Shown: positions 7,782-17,332 of the stretch, one piece after another
Layout: each line of letters opens with the position of its first letter
Numbering within the stretch: position 1 is the first letter of the stretch
Origin: JADKIH01 sp031427625
GTDB taxonomy: Bacteria > Bacteroidota > Bacteroidia > AKYH767-A > 2013-40CM-41-45
Length of the DNA stretch: 64,000 nucleotides
Direction: 5' to 3'
NCBI GenBank assembly: GCA_031427625.1
Contig: JANPNV010000071.1
Span: 1 to 64,000 of the forward strand
The notes under the pieces: generated by a model
What the model was told of the DNA's origin: nothing
Databases searched by the model: none
Seen by the model: the letters and a program-made list of their open reading frames with translations, nothing else
Program-made: the position numbers and the translations under genes

Positions 7782-9026
7782 TCAGTTACATTCTTTATAA
7801 AATCTTGTTAGTGATTGATGAAATTTATTTATTTCCTGATCAGTTAAATTGTCGTGCACTTCAATAAGTGCAAATTGTAAAAATATTTCTTTGATTAGTT
7901 CGAAAGATACTCCTGAAACAATAGAGATTCTTTTTGCAAAATCATCATTCAACTGCGTAGTTAAGATAAAATATCGATTCCTCAAAAATGTCTGAAAATG
8001 TTTCATTTTATGAATACAAATCGATTTGTGATCTTTTTCAAGATAATACAACTTACCAACAGTTTTTACAAATTCCAATGAAGTGTTTTTGACGGGATCT
8101 ATTACCGGTATTACGCTCTGACGACGTTTGCCAATAAAAATAACATAGAGGAAAAGTAAAATAAGCGAGATGTACCAGGCATACCTCAGACTTTCTTTCG
8201 AAAGGATAAACATGAGAGGCCCCTGCATAGGTTTAGAATTCCGGGTACTTACATATGAATATTTTGGCGACTTTGCTAGTTCATCCCAAATGACTTCGCC
8301 TGGAGGAAGGACTGAGAATACATTGCCGGCATATTCGAATACGTCTTTATTTTTAATAAAATAGTTTGTGAAACAAATGGGTGTAGTATGCAGAAATAAA
8401 TTTCCTCGGCCATAGGATAGTTTGAGAAAATTTATTTTACCACCGGTAGAGGACCCTAATACTGCCAGAGGTATACTGTCGCGGCAAAATGAAAGACTAT
8501 CAAAATAATTCCAAGAATATTTATAATTTATTTCATCGTCGTTGTATTTTAATTTGGGATGAATGTTCGTTTTTAATTTGCCGTATAATTCTAGTTCATT
8601 GACAGTATCGGAAAAGTTTGTTAACGGAAATTCGTCTTTGCAATTTTCACCTATGAATAAATCAGTTAGATATTGAGGTAAAGAATTAGCCGATATAAAG
8701 GCATTGTTTCCACGACCAATAAAAAAAAGCAGATCATTAATTTCCTGATCATCGGGATTATAATTACTTCCAATAAATACATAATTCATATTCACCGAGC
8801 GAAAATCTTTAAGTTGGATATCGGTACTTTCCTTAATTAAGTGAAAATTGTCGGGATGATTCTCTTTAAGGAGTGTAAAAATAACCTGAGTTCCATAGGG
8901 ATTCTTACTTTCCATTCGGTAATTTTCCGACCAGTTGAGTCTGTGTTCAAGGTAATATATAATTACTGCAATCACAGAAATTACCGAAAGGGAAGTAATC
9001 AAAAAAGTTTTAGTAGCCGATGACAT
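7782..9026 (-). CDS. DUF4350-like membrane protein of the MoxR operon
   Basis: The 414-aa protein has an N-terminal membrane anchor (about 8-26). A soluble part looks like a GATase/ThuA-fold DUF4350 domain: a GTQVIFTLLKEN segment near the start, then strand-rich sequence. A second membrane segment lies near residues 285-303, followed by a cytoplasmic helical tail of about 110 residues. Its position 3 nt upstream of moxR is where DUF4350 proteins occur in related operons. The domain call rests on context and fold impression, so it is moderate. Confidence 0.7.
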   Translation of the reverse strand: MSSATKTFLITSLSVISVIAVIIYYLEHRLNWSENYRMESKNPYGTQVIFTLLKENHPDNFHLIKESTDIQLKDFRSVNMNYVFIGSNYNPDDQEINDLLFFIGRGNNAFISANSLPQYLTDLFIGENCKDEFPLTNFSDTVNELELYGKLKTNIHPKLKYNDDEINYKYSWNYFDSLSFCRDSIPLAVLGSSTGGKINFLKLSYGRGNLFLHTTPICFTNYFIKNKDVFEYAGNVFSVLPPGEVIWDELAKSPKYSYVSTRNSKPMQGPLMFILSKESLRYAWYISLILLFLYVIFIGKRRQSVIPVIDPVKNTSLEFVKTVGKLYYLEKDHKSICIHKMKHFQTFLRNRYFILTTQLNDDFAKRISIVSGVSFELIKEIFLQFALIEVHDNLTDQEINKFHQSLTRFYKECN

Positions 9027-9030
9027 ACCT

Positions 9031-9693
9031 TTAATGACTGTTTAATTGTGATTGAAAATGCAAGAATTTATCCCGGAATGCTGAGTAGTCATTGTTGTCT
9101 GCTTGGATATCACCATACCATGTTCGTTCGAAAATTTTAGTAATATCATTGAAGAACTCTGAAACAGGATGCAATGAAAGCTCCAATCTGTATTCGAAAT
9201 TTGTTTTGTCTTTTGATTGATAAATTAATTTTTTTGAAGAAAGATCACGGATGGCAATCAGAAAGCTGAAACGTATAGCGCTCCTGAAATCACCACCTTC
9301 CAGTGCGTCATCTACATATTTTTCATAAGGCGCTTCAGGCTTAAAATCTTCTGCAGCTATTTCCTCTATTATTATTCGTTCCGGCAATTTCTTTTCCGGT
9401 AATTTTTTGGTTCGGAAGAGACGAATTAATACGAATACAAGAAGGCCTGAAATAATTATGTATACGACATACTTCACCCATGGAAACTGTTTTACAGGAA
9501 GTAGTTTTTTCTCTGCAGGATTTTCATAGGGCTGCGTTCCCGGATAGTTCAAGTCTTTAGTCAGTCTTTCCCAGTCATTAGCTTGAAATTGTTTGGCATA
9601 GGGTGGTGTTGTGTCAACAATAATCTCTGCAGTTGAATATTTTGGAGATGAAAGGAGAATAGTTAATAACACAATTAATTTTTTCATCGTCAT
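9031..9693 (-). CDS. DUF4129-like single-pass membrane protein
   Basis: The 220-aa protein has a signal peptide (1-22), a short periplasmic stretch, one transmembrane helix (about 74-92) and a cytoplasmic C-terminal domain. That domain contains RSAIRFSFLIAIRDLSSK and a conserved aromatic segment, ERTWYGD. The layout is that of the DUF4129 proteins found in MoxR/DUF58 operons. It overlaps the upstream SpoIIM-like gene by 4 bp (ATGA) and ends 4 nt before the DUF4350-like gene, so translation is probably coupled. Confidence 0.72.
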   Translation of the reverse strand: MTMKKLIVLLTILLSSPKYSTAEIIVDTTPPYAKQFQANDWERLTKDLNYPGTQPYENPAEKKLLPVKQFPWVKYVVYIIISGLLVFVLIRLFRTKKLPEKKLPERIIIEEIAAEDFKPEAPYEKYVDDALEGGDFRSAIRFSFLIAIRDLSSKKLIYQSKDKTNFEYRLELSLHPVSEFFNDITKIFERTWYGDIQADNNDYSAFRDKFLHFQSQLNSH

Positions 9694-11483
9694 ATTGATT
9701 TTCTTAACGATCTGATTCTTTTTATTAAACCATTTCCTTCATGAATTTCTGATAGTGTAAAGTATTCAAGAAAGTTTCCGAAAATAATTAATGGAAATAC
9801 AAGGAAAGCAGAGATATAAGGCATAAAAAAACCAAGCATAATGTCAATCACTTGCAACGTAATGCCACTGAATGAAAAATTCCACTGCAAAATATTTTTA
9901 TAAAATGCAAGTAAGGGCGAGTCTATCAACAGGAAAAGTAGAATTGCAGATAGAAGTAAGATAAAAAAGAATCCTAAAGCTTTTCCAACAGAAGAATCTA
10001 CAAGTGTAACCGAACGATTAAAAGTTTTTATTATACTACCCTTTTCAATGAAACTAACATTCATCCAATGAATGTAGAATGGGCCAATCAAAAGATACAA
10101 TGCAATAGAAAGCCAGCCACTTAGGAAGAAGAAGGAATTAATAAAAGCAGAAAAGAAAACAATTCGTCCAAAAACTTTTAACCCTGCTTTGAAATTGTTG
10201 TCAACTTTTTTTGCAATTATTTTCAAAAGGGAATAAACATATAGACTAAACAGAGTGGTATTTAAAAAGTAAAATCCTATATTCTCATTGTAATTGAAAA
10301 CTTTTGCAAGTATTATTAATTTATTTGTATTTATGATGCTTTCCTTGCAAAGGATGAATCCCGTGATGGCAGCAATAATTGCAAAAAGAAAAGAAAGGCC
10401 AATTATAGAGCGGGCCGATTTTTTATAGAGTGAAAATATCTCGGAGAATATAGTGCCATTAGAATGAATTGAGGAAAAATCGTATGTTATTTCCTCTGAT
10501 GAAACTAATCCGTTTTCATATGGCTGTTCAGGAACTGGCTCCTTACTCTTTCTGTACGGATACCAGACGAAATAAAAGAAAATAAAAAACAGAGAGAGAA
10601 AAATCAGGATAGCTTTTATTATTACTGGTGCACCGGTATGTCTAGTAAGGTAGCTTTCAATTAATCCGGCTATGATTATAATCGGTACAATTCCCATGAG
10701 TATTTTTATTCCTCTTCGTGCACTCAGAAAAAAAGATTGGGTTCTGGAATGTGTTCCGGGGAATAGCAGTCCGCTGCCCATAGTTATCCCTCCGGCCGAC
10801 GCTATGATAATTCCTGAGATCTCCAATGTTCCATGAAGCCAGATCGTCATCATGGAAGTCATCAGCAGTTGCTGTTTATAAAAAAAATATTGGAACACAC
10901 CGATCATTATTCCATTGTACAAAAGCACGCCAATACTTCCAATGCAATAAATTATTCCTGTGATGAATGTGAGAAATGAAACCCAGAGGTTGTTAAGTGT
11001 TATACCTAAAAACATATCCATCTCATTGGCTTTTTTGTATACAGCCATCGGATCTCCTTTTTCAATATTCTCCTTTGTCATTTCAACATAATCTTGCCCA
11101 AGAATTACAGTTGTAAATTCAGGATCATATGCTGACGAGACTACTCCAATGGAAATTGCGATCAGGAAAAATACAAAACTGAACAGCAAAGCTTTGCGAG
11201 CATCATAAATTAACCGTGGTAAATCTTCTTTCCAGAAGAATACAAATCGTTTTAGTCCTGTTCTCTGGTTCCGGTATAGTGTGTAAAACAGTTTTTGAGC
11301 GATACTATTCAGGTATACACGTACAAAGCGGCTCGGATAAAAAGTACGTGCATAAGAAAGGTCGTCTGTTACTTGAATGAAAAGTTTACTTAGTTTGTCT
11401 GGGTCCTTCTTCTTTTCCTGAAGTTGGCTTTCCAGTTCTTTCCATTTATTCTTATTTTGTGCAATAAAATTTCTCTCGCGCAT
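9690..11483 (-). CDS. SpoIIM-like (stage II sporulation protein M family) membrane protein with extra C-terminal membrane half
   Basis: The 597-aa protein starts with a cytoplasmic helical region (1-95), followed by the SpoIIM/DUF95 membrane domain (about 97-320) with its hallmark HGTLEISG at 217-224. After a linker (320-355) a second block of about six transmembrane helices follows (360-590) that I do not recognise. Sporulation is not implied: this family is widespread and occurs with MoxR and RDD genes in Bacteroidota. It is the first gene of the reverse operon. Only 46 bp separate it from the divergent RDD gene, so both promoters must be in that gap. At about 600 residues it is longer than single-domain SpoIIM proteins, consistent with a fusion. 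Confidence 0.85.
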   Translation of the reverse strand: MRERNFIAQNKNKWKELESQLQEKKKDPDKLSKLFIQVTDDLSYARTFYPSRFVRVYLNSIAQKLFYTLYRNQRTGLKRFVFFWKEDLPRLIYDARKALLFSFVFFLIAISIGVVSSAYDPEFTTVILGQDYVEMTKENIEKGDPMAVYKKANEMDMFLGITLNNLWVSFLTFITGIIYCIGSIGVLLYNGIMIGVFQYFFYKQQLLMTSMMTIWLHGTLEISGIIIASAGGITMGSGLLFPGTHSRTQSFFLSARRGIKILMGIVPIIIIAGLIESYLTRHTGAPVIIKAILIFLSLFFIFFYFVWYPYRKSKEPVPEQPYENGLVSSEEITYDFSSIHSNGTIFSEIFSLYKKSARSIIGLSFLFAIIAAITGFILCKESIINTNKLIILAKVFNYNENIGFYFLNTTLFSLYVYSLLKIIAKKVDNNFKAGLKVFGRIVFFSAFINSFFFLSGWLSIALYLLIGPFYIHWMNVSFIEKGSIIKTFNRSVTLVDSSVGKALGFFFILLLSAILLFLLIDSPLLAFYKNILQWNFSFSGITLQVIDIMLGFFMPYISAFLVFPLIIFGNFLEYFTLSEIHEGNGLIKRIRSLRKSI

Positions 11484-11529
11484 AAATTGAAAAAGTTAAA
11501 AGTATACAAAATCATCAATCAAAACAGGA

Positions 11530-12258
11530 ATGAGGACACTTGAAATTCTTACCGCTCAGAATGTCACCATTGAATACAATCTCGGTGAATTGAGTGAGCG
11601 GATTTTTGCATTCCTTCTTGATATTTTAATTATTACTGGCTCTGCATTTGTTATATCCTTTTTCCTCTACCCGGTTTTACCCGAAAGATATGTCCCATAT
11701 GCCTATTTATTCGCAGTTACTCCGATTGCTGTGTTTTATTCACTGGCGTCTGAATATTTTGGCAATGGACAATCATGGGGAAAAAAGGTAATGGGTCTTA
11801 AGGTGGTCAAGATCAATGGTAATGAGATAAGAATGAGCGATTATCTTGCTCGTTGGGTTTTTCGTCTGGTCGATATTTACCTTTCGGCAGGAGTCGTTGC
11901 AATGTTTCTTATCTCCTCGACAAACCGCTCGCAGCGGCTGGGTGATATTGTGGCTAATACAGCTGTCATTCGAATAAAGCCCTTATCAAGTCCTAAGCTA
12001 GACCAAATTGAAAAACTGAAGTCTCTCGATGATTACACTCCAACCTATACACAGGTTGTGATAATGTCGGAAGAGGAAATGGTTCTCATTAAAAACGCCA
12101 TTGATGAGGCAAAAAAATATCCTAATAAGTCGCATTTGAGACACATAGACGAACTGACTGAAATTCTTTGTCAGCGGTTGAAAATTCAACCAGAAGCAGG
12201 GAAAGAAAAGCAGTTTCTCCAGACTCTCATCAATGATTACATCGTCCTAACAAGATAA
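11530..12258 (+). CDS. RDD family membrane protein
   Basis: The 242-aa protein has an RDD domain over roughly residues 15-150. It contains SERIFAFLLDILII in the first helix, the basic motif GQSWGKKVMGLKVV, and NRSQRLGDIVANT near the end of the domain. A cytoplasmic tail of about 90 residues follows. RDD proteins are membrane proteins of mostly unsettled function, and some act in ion transport. It is divergent from the SpoIIM-like operon, with which it is commonly clustered, so a shared role is likely. Confidence 0.88.
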   Translation: MRTLEILTAQNVTIEYNLGELSERIFAFLLDILIITGSAFVISFFLYPVLPERYVPYAYLFAVTPIAVFYSLASEYFGNGQSWGKKVMGLKVVKINGNEIRMSDYLARWVFRLVDIYLSAGVVAMFLISSTNRSQRLGDIVANTAVIRIKPLSSPKLDQIEKLKSLDDYTPTYTQVVIMSEEEMVLIKNAIDEAKKYPNKSHLRHIDELTEILCQRLKIQPEAGKEKQFLQTLINDYIVLTR

Positions 12259-12385
12259 TAGATGTGACTGTTTTATGGTGATCAATAATCCAATTCACAA
12301 TTCATAACAGATTTGAGACCTTAGTAATTCGGAAGTCTGTCAAAAACATGCCATCATTATCTACTGAAATTTAAAAAACAATTAG

Positions 12386-12393
12386 TACGTTTG
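12386..12393 (+). promoter_or_regulatory. -7 box for the nuo operon
   Basis: TACGTTTG matches TAnnTTTG exactly and has 14 nt between it and the nuoA ATG at 12408. The 149-bp gap upstream holds no gene. No -33 TTG is seen at the usual spacing. Confidence 0.5.
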
Positions 12394-12407
12394 ATTTTTA
12401 AGAAACT

Positions 12408-12758
12408 ATGGGACCAGGAGCATTAATACTACTCATCATGTGCGGCATTACCTTCGCTGCCGGTGGAATACTTTTATCGAATGTCCTATCAAAGCGTTCA
12501 AAAAATGCACAGAAAGGACTTCCATATGAATGTGGTGTCCCAACAATTGGCCAGTCATGGATACAGTTTAATGTCGGATACTACTTGTTTGCCCTCTTGT
12601 TTCTTATCTTTGATGTAGAATTAGTATTCCTTTATCCATGGGCAGTTGTTGTCAAAGAAATCGGAATGCCTGCTTTGATAGAAATCGTAATATTCATGTT
12701 CATCTTGTTTTTAGGGTTTCTGTATGCACATAAAAAAGGCGCATTAAAATGGATGTAA
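12408..12758 (+). CDS. nuoA: NADH-quinone oxidoreductase subunit A
   Basis: Small membrane subunit of respiratory complex I near the quinone-binding junction. The 116-aa protein has three transmembrane helices and the conserved loop YECGVPTIG, followed by FNVGYYLFALLFLIFDVE, typical of NuoA/ND3. It is the first gene of the nuo cluster and overlaps nuoB by 10 bp. The promoter-like box at 12386-12393 probably drives it. Confidence 0.96.
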   Translation: MGPGALILLIMCGITFAAGGILLSNVLSKRSKNAQKGLPYECGVPTIGQSWIQFNVGYYLFALLFLIFDVELVFLYPWAVVVKEIGMPALIEIVIFMFILFLGFLYAHKKGALKWM

Positions 12759-13255
12759 AAGAAGATCCACGCAAAACTTTTCCCGGAGAAGTTCATCCTA
12801 CTCCCGGCGGAGGAATTCTTATCAGCAAACTCGACGAGGTTATTAACTGGGCACGAGCGAATTCACTTTGGCCACTCGTTTTCGGAACAAGTTGTTGCGC
12901 TATCGAAATGATGAGTACGGCTTCAGCCAAATACGACTGGTCGAGGTTTGGTTTCGAAGTAGCACGAGCGACTCCTCGTCAGGCTGATGTTATTATCATC
13001 GCCGGAACAATCGTGAATAAAATGGGACCGGTACTTAAACGCCTCTACGACCAAATGCCCGATCCGAAATATGTTATTGCAATGGGGGCATGCGCCACTT
13101 CGGGCGGACCGTTTTTCTACAATACCTATTCTGTAGTAAAAGGCGCCGACCATGTGATACCTGTCGATGTTTATGTAGCTGGTTGTCCTCCCAGACCTGA
13201 AGCTTTATTGCATGCATTGATATCGCTGCAAGAGAAAATTAAGGCTGGCGGCTGA
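12749..13255 (+). CDS. nuoB: NADH-quinone oxidoreductase subunit B
   Basis: Peripheral-arm subunit that carries cluster N2, the last iron-sulfur centre before quinone. The 168-aa protein has the adjacent pair Cys49-Cys50 (TSCCAIEM), Cys115 (GACATSGG) and Cys146 (GCPPRPEALL), so all four N2 ligands are present. It overlaps nuoA by 10 bp and is followed 44 nt later by nuoC. Confidence 0.97.
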   Translation: MDVKEDPRKTFPGEVHPTPGGGILISKLDEVINWARANSLWPLVFGTSCCAIEMMSTASAKYDWSRFGFEVARATPRQADVIIIAGTIVNKMGPVLKRLYDQMPDPKYVIAMGACATSGGPFFYNTYSVVKGADHVIPVDVYVAGCPPRPEALLHALISLQEKIKAGG

Positions 13256-13299
13256 TGTGATTATTAGTTATTGAAACATGAGTAATTGAAGGCTGTACT

Positions 13300-13761
13300 A
13301 TGATGACCAACGAAATACTAAAAGAAAGAATTTCTGCTATTGTTCCCGACGCTTCATTCGAAGAAGGTGGACAATGGCTAAATGTGCTTATCAGTTCTGA
13401 AAAATGGTTATCAGTTGCTTTGGAATTAAGGAATAACGATGAATTACTTTTTGATAATCTGTTTTGTATAACGGCTGTTGATTGGAAAACACATCTGTCA
13501 ATGGTTTACCACCTTGAATCAGCAAAACATAATTTTATAGTCGTAGTGAAAGCGAAGATTGATGACAGGGATAATCCATTTATCGATTCTGTTTCATCAA
13601 TATGGCGTACCGCTGAATTGAACGAGCGTGAAGCCTACGATCTCTTCGGAATAAAATTTAATAACCACCCGGACTTGCGACGATTATTTTTAACTGACGA
13701 TTGGGTCGGTTGGCCGCTTCGGAAAGATTACGAAGACGCTGTCAATATGATTAAACTATAA
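13300..13761 (+). CDS. nuoC: NADH-quinone oxidoreductase subunit C
   Basis: 30-kDa peripheral-arm subunit of complex I, here separate from NuoD and not fused as in some Bacteroidota. The 153-aa protein ends with the conserved segment LNEREAYDLFGIKF, then HPDLRRLFLTDDW and WPLRKDY. The start has two consecutive ATG codons (13300, 13303). A 36-unit heptamer array begins 10 nt after its stop, and nuoD does not follow until 16220. Confidence 0.95.
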   Translation: MMTNEILKERISAIVPDASFEEGGQWLNVLISSEKWLSVALELRNNDELLFDNLFCITAVDWKTHLSMVYHLESAKHNFIVVVKAKIDDRDNPFIDSVSSIWRTAELNEREAYDLFGIKFNNHPDLRRLFLTDDWVGWPLRKDYEDAVNMIKL

Positions 13762-13771
13762 GGAAGCTCAA

Positions 13772-14023
13772 AGAACCAAGAACAAAGAACCAAGAACCAA
13801 GAGCAAAGAACCAAGAGCAAAGAATCAAGAACCAAGAATCAAGAATCAAGAGCAAAGAATCAAGAACCAAGAACCAAGAATCAAGAATCAAGAATCGAGA
13901 ATCAAGAACCGAGAATCAAGAATCAAGAACCAAGAACCAAGAATCAAGAATCAAGAGCAAAGAACCAAGAACCAAGAACCAAAAACAAAGAGTCAAGAAC
14001 CAAGGCAAAAGACACGAGAATCA
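13772..14023 (+). repeat. 36-unit heptamer array behind nuoC
   Basis: Exactly 252 nt can be cut into 36 seven-base units with no insertion or deletion. Common units are AGAACCA, AGAATCA and AGAGCAA, and the last few units are degenerate. The strand that would be in the nuo mRNA is purine-rich and almost free of T. Variant units are interspersed, as in a minisatellite that expands by slippage and unequal exchange. The array starts 10 nt after the nuoC TAA. It has no spacers of CRISPR length and does not code. Confidence 0.93.
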
Positions 14024-14138
14024 AGAGTGGTGCTGGGGATCTAGTTGCTGATTATTTGCTTCGGATTTTTTTTAGCATACATCACAAAATTATCGACAGT
14101 ATAATTTCCACTTTTAACGGAGAATTATTTACGATATT

Positions 14139-15914
14139 ATGATACCGGAAGTTGTCGATACAAAGATTGAGAAGTGGAAAATAATCGTATTCCACAGTTT
14201 TTTTGTTGCATTATTTGCAATGGCTTTCTTATTCTTTAAAGAAAGATTGTATTCTGATTCTGCCTACTATATTGCGCATACAATTGATTCCGGATTTTTC
14301 TTTGTCCAACTCCAGCGATACGTATTGGCCTTCGCCGAATTATTTCCTCTCATAGCATTAATTTTCGGAGGAGGATTAAAAACAATACTAATATTTTATT
14401 CGATTGGCCATGTATTGTTTTTCTATGGCATTTTTTTAATTGTTCTGTATAGGTATAATGACGAGAGCGCTGCGATTTTGTTAATTATTCTCCAGACAAT
14501 CGGAACGATCTGGCTTTTTTTTAGTCCGATGTATGAAATCTGTTATGGTGCTGCTTTTCTTGTGTTATTCTATGTAATGTTGAAACAAAAACATTTATCT
14601 TCTATAAATTGGTTTATCATAGTTCTTCTGGAAATTCTCGTTCTGACTAGTCATCCTGAAAATATTATACTCTTTATTTATATTTTGACCTATGATATCT
14701 TTAGATCAGGTTACAATAAAAAAAGGCATCTTCTGTTTTTTATTTTGGTTATCGCAACTCTGGTTTTCAAATCAATCATGCTCGGTGCATATGAAAGCGG
14801 AAAGATAAATTTCATGCTTGATTTTAATCAAAATCAACTTTATCAAAACCTGTTGAAACGCGATTATCTTCAGGGAATATGGCAGTTATTCACTGAGTAT
14901 TTTCCCGAATTGATAGTAATGGCTGTATTAATCGTTGTAAACCTTTTTAAAAGAAAGTCGTTTTCCCTTCTCGGTTTTTTTGGTATAACTGTGATTGGTC
15001 TTATCGCCTTAATTAATGCGACAAATTATGCCCGTGATTTTGGACGATATAGCGAAATGCTTTATAGTCCGCTGGTACTACTAATCTCACTAACCTTTAT
15101 TACTGAGGTATGGATGTTGATGAATCGAAAATGGAAAAATATTATCATGTTAACGTTTTGCATTGTAATAATTAACCGGATTCAGATTATTGCGAAACAG
15201 GGGAGGTATCTAAACATGCGAATCGGACAAATGGAAAATATTATATCGTCTGCACATAATGTTGGTATATCCAAGTGTATTGTCCGTCTTGAGAATTCAG
15301 AAATTGGAAAATGGGCATTAAATTGGTCATACCCGATGGAGTCAATATTAATTTCTTCAATCAACAGTCCTGATTCTACCGTAAGTATTACTACGGATGA
15401 AGACTGGGATGAGTTGGATAAGACAATAACATTAACAAATCAGGATTTTATGTTTCGTAGATGGGAAATTCGAAAGGATAATTCGATGACGAAATATTTC
15501 AAAATAAAAAATGGGAAATATGTTTCACTAAATACCAGTGACAGTTCAGTTATGAAAAGTGAAAATTTCAAAGGAAAGATATCTGTTCAAGTCAATGATA
15601 AACTTATCCGGTCTTTTTATAACAGGTATTTTTTACCAGTTCTGATTAAGAATGATTCGGGTAAAATACTTCATTCTGGTTTAAATGACAGTTGTTTTAT
15701 TTATTGCAGGAGTTTGAGCAGAGATAATTCTGTTGAAATAAAACTTCCTCTGGATATTGATGTGCATTCCGGGTACTTGCAATACGTTAATTATCCGGCA
15801 CTGGATTTAAAGGAGGAGATTTCTATGCTGATTCAATTAAAGATCCGCGATGAAGTTATCGCTGAAACAGTAGTGAATTTTGCTAACCCCGGATATTTTG
15901 GCTTTTTGAAATAG
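14139..15914 (+). CDS. polytopic membrane protein inserted in the nuo operon, unknown
   Basis: The 591-aa protein has about ten hydrophobic segments over residues 14-355 and then a soluble domain of about 235 residues, probably extracytoplasmic. The early motif YSDSAYYIAHTID with an acidic pair after the first helix, and the general layout, resemble integral-membrane glycosyltransferases of the GT-C type (PMT/ArnT-like). I cannot assign the family. It is unrelated to complex I yet sits between nuoC and nuoD, flanked by a heptamer array and a 305-bp gap. It looks more AT-rich than the nuo genes. An insertion into the operon is the simplest reading. Confidence 0.75.
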   Translation: MIPEVVDTKIEKWKIIVFHSFFVALFAMAFLFFKERLYSDSAYYIAHTIDSGFFFVQLQRYVLAFAELFPLIALIFGGGLKTILIFYSIGHVLFFYGIFLIVLYRYNDESAAILLIILQTIGTIWLFFSPMYEICYGAAFLVLFYVMLKQKHLSSINWFIIVLLEILVLTSHPENIILFIYILTYDIFRSGYNKKRHLLFFILVIATLVFKSIMLGAYESGKINFMLDFNQNQLYQNLLKRDYLQGIWQLFTEYFPELIVMAVLIVVNLFKRKSFSLLGFFGITVIGLIALINATNYARDFGRYSEMLYSPLVLLISLTFITEVWMLMNRKWKNIIMLTFCIVIINRIQIIAKQGRYLNMRIGQMENIISSAHNVGISKCIVRLENSEIGKWALNWSYPMESILISSINSPDSTVSITTDEDWDELDKTITLTNQDFMFRRWEIRKDNSMTKYFKIKNGKYVSLNTSDSSVMKSENFKGKISVQVNDKLIRSFYNRYFLPVLIKNDSGKILHSGLNDSCFIYCRSLSRDNSVEIKLPLDIDVHSGYLQYVNYPALDLKEEISMLIQLKIRDEVIAETVVNFANPGYFGFLK

Positions 15915-16219
15915 TCATATCTCCTTTAACAAGTTTAATAATTATTGCTTCACGGCGGAACAAATAATAAGAATATACGCTTCAATTCTACTACCGAAAA
16001 CCTTTCTTGTCATAATTTATTTCGCAATGTTGCTTAATTTAGTATGTTAAGTAAACTGGCTTAAAATGATGAATTTTTCAGCACCGGAAAATGATCTGAA
16101 TTTGTTTAATAAATAGGTTCAGAATATTTTTAGGACTCTTGCTGATTAAGTTCTTTAATGTATTTTGCAACGTAATAAATTCAATCGTTACAGCATATTA
16201 AATTTGCTATCCAAATACA
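15915..16219. other. 305-bp spacer before nuoD
   Basis: No gene, tRNA or clear hairpin was found. The stretch is AT-rich. Near its end it holds the TAAATTTG box (16199-16206) that probably restarts transcription for nuoD and the following genes. Confidence 0.6.
16199..16206 (+). promoter_or_regulatory. -7 box before nuoD
   Basis: TAAATTTG fits TAnnTTTG and has 13 nt between it and the GTG start of nuoD. Its position after a foreign gene and a 305-bp gap supports a second promoter for nuoD-N. The nearest upstream TTG (16165-16167) is farther away than the usual -33 spacing. Confidence 0.5.
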
Positions 16220-17332
16220 GTGAAGGACGTAATTACAACAGACACCGGCGATCTCGTAATTAATATAGGCCCCCAACACCCATCTACACATGGAGTGCTG
16301 CATTTGGTCGTTACATTAAATGGTGAAACTGTAAAAAAAGTTGAGCCTCATCTGGGATATATTCACCGTAGCATCGAGAAGATGTGCGAAAGTCTAAGCT
16401 ACAGACAGTTTATCTATGTGACTTCACGGATGGACTATCTCTCCTCGCATATTAACAATCACGGCTGTTCATTAGTAGTCGAGAAAGGACTTCAGATTGA
16501 GGTGCCGCAGCGGGCTCAATATATTCGAGTTCTTCTTGACGAACTTACCAGACTGGCGTCACATCAGCTTTGGTGGGGTGCAATGGCCATGGATATCGGT
16601 GCTATCACACCCTTCTTCCATGCCTTTCGCGAGCGTGAAATGATTAATGACATAATGGAGCAAACCTGCGGGGCCAGACTGACGATGAATTACATCGTTC
16701 CGGGTGGTGTCATGTATGATATCCATCCTGAGTTTGTTTCGCGGATAAAGGAATTTCTTTCATTCTTTGCCAGTAAAATTTCCGAATACGATGAGATGGT
16801 AACAAACAATGTTATCTTCCAAAACAGAATGAAGGGTGTAGGAATAATATCAAAAGAAGATGCTATTTCCTATGGCTGTTCAGGACCAGTTGCCCGAGCT
16901 GCCGGAGTTTCCTGCGATATCAGAAAACGCCATCCCTATGAAATTTATTCACAAGTAAATTTCTCAGAGGCTTTGGAAAATTCGGGAGACTGCTTTGCGC
17001 GTTATCTTGTGCGAATGAAGGAGATGAACGAATCTGTTTCTATCCTCAATCAACTTATCGATAATATTCCTGAAGGAGAATTTCAGACTAAGACTAAAGC
17101 CGTATTAAAATTACCGAAGGGAGAATTCTATTCACGTGTCGAAACAGCACGTGGTGACTTCGGAGTGTATATCGTTAGTGAAGGCGGCTCTACACCTTAC
17201 AGAATAAAATTTCGCTCCCCTGGTTTTGCTAATTTGTCGGCCCTCGATCATATGGCTCGCGGATATAAAATCGGCGACCTCGTTGCAATCATGGGTTCAC
17301 TCGATCTCGTAATCCCCGACATAGACAGATAA
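16220..17332 (+). CDS. nuoD: NADH-quinone oxidoreductase subunit D
   Basis: 49-kDa subunit that forms the quinone site with NuoB. The 370-aa protein begins with the family hallmark NIGPQHPSTHGVL and contains EKMCESLSYRQ and a C-terminal GDLVAIMGSLDLVIPDIDR. The length fits NuoD without a NuoC fusion. GTG at 16220 is the only credible start, because an in-frame TAA lies just upstream (16199-16201). Its TAA overlaps the nuoH ATG by one base, so nuoEFG, which often lie between nuoD and nuoH, are absent here. Confidence 0.96.
   Translation: MKDVITTDTGDLVINIGPQHPSTHGVLHLVVTLNGETVKKVEPHLGYIHRSIEKMCESLSYRQFIYVTSRMDYLSSHINNHGCSLVVEKGLQIEVPQRAQYIRVLLDELTRLASHQLWWGAMAMDIGAITPFFHAFREREMINDIMEQTCGARLTMNYIVPGGVMYDIHPEFVSRIKEFLSFFASKISEYDEMVTNNVIFQNRMKGVGIISKEDAISYGCSGPVARAAGVSCDIRKRHPYEIYSQVNFSEALENSGDCFARYLVRMKEMNESVSILNQLIDNIPEGEFQTKTKAVLKLPKGEFYSRVETARGDFGVYIVSEGGSTPYRIKFRSPGFANLSALDHMARGYKIGDLVAIMGSLDLVIPDIDR

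Noticed and set aside
13772..14023. CRISPR array
   Set aside because: The period is 7 bp with no unique spacers, and no cas genes are present.
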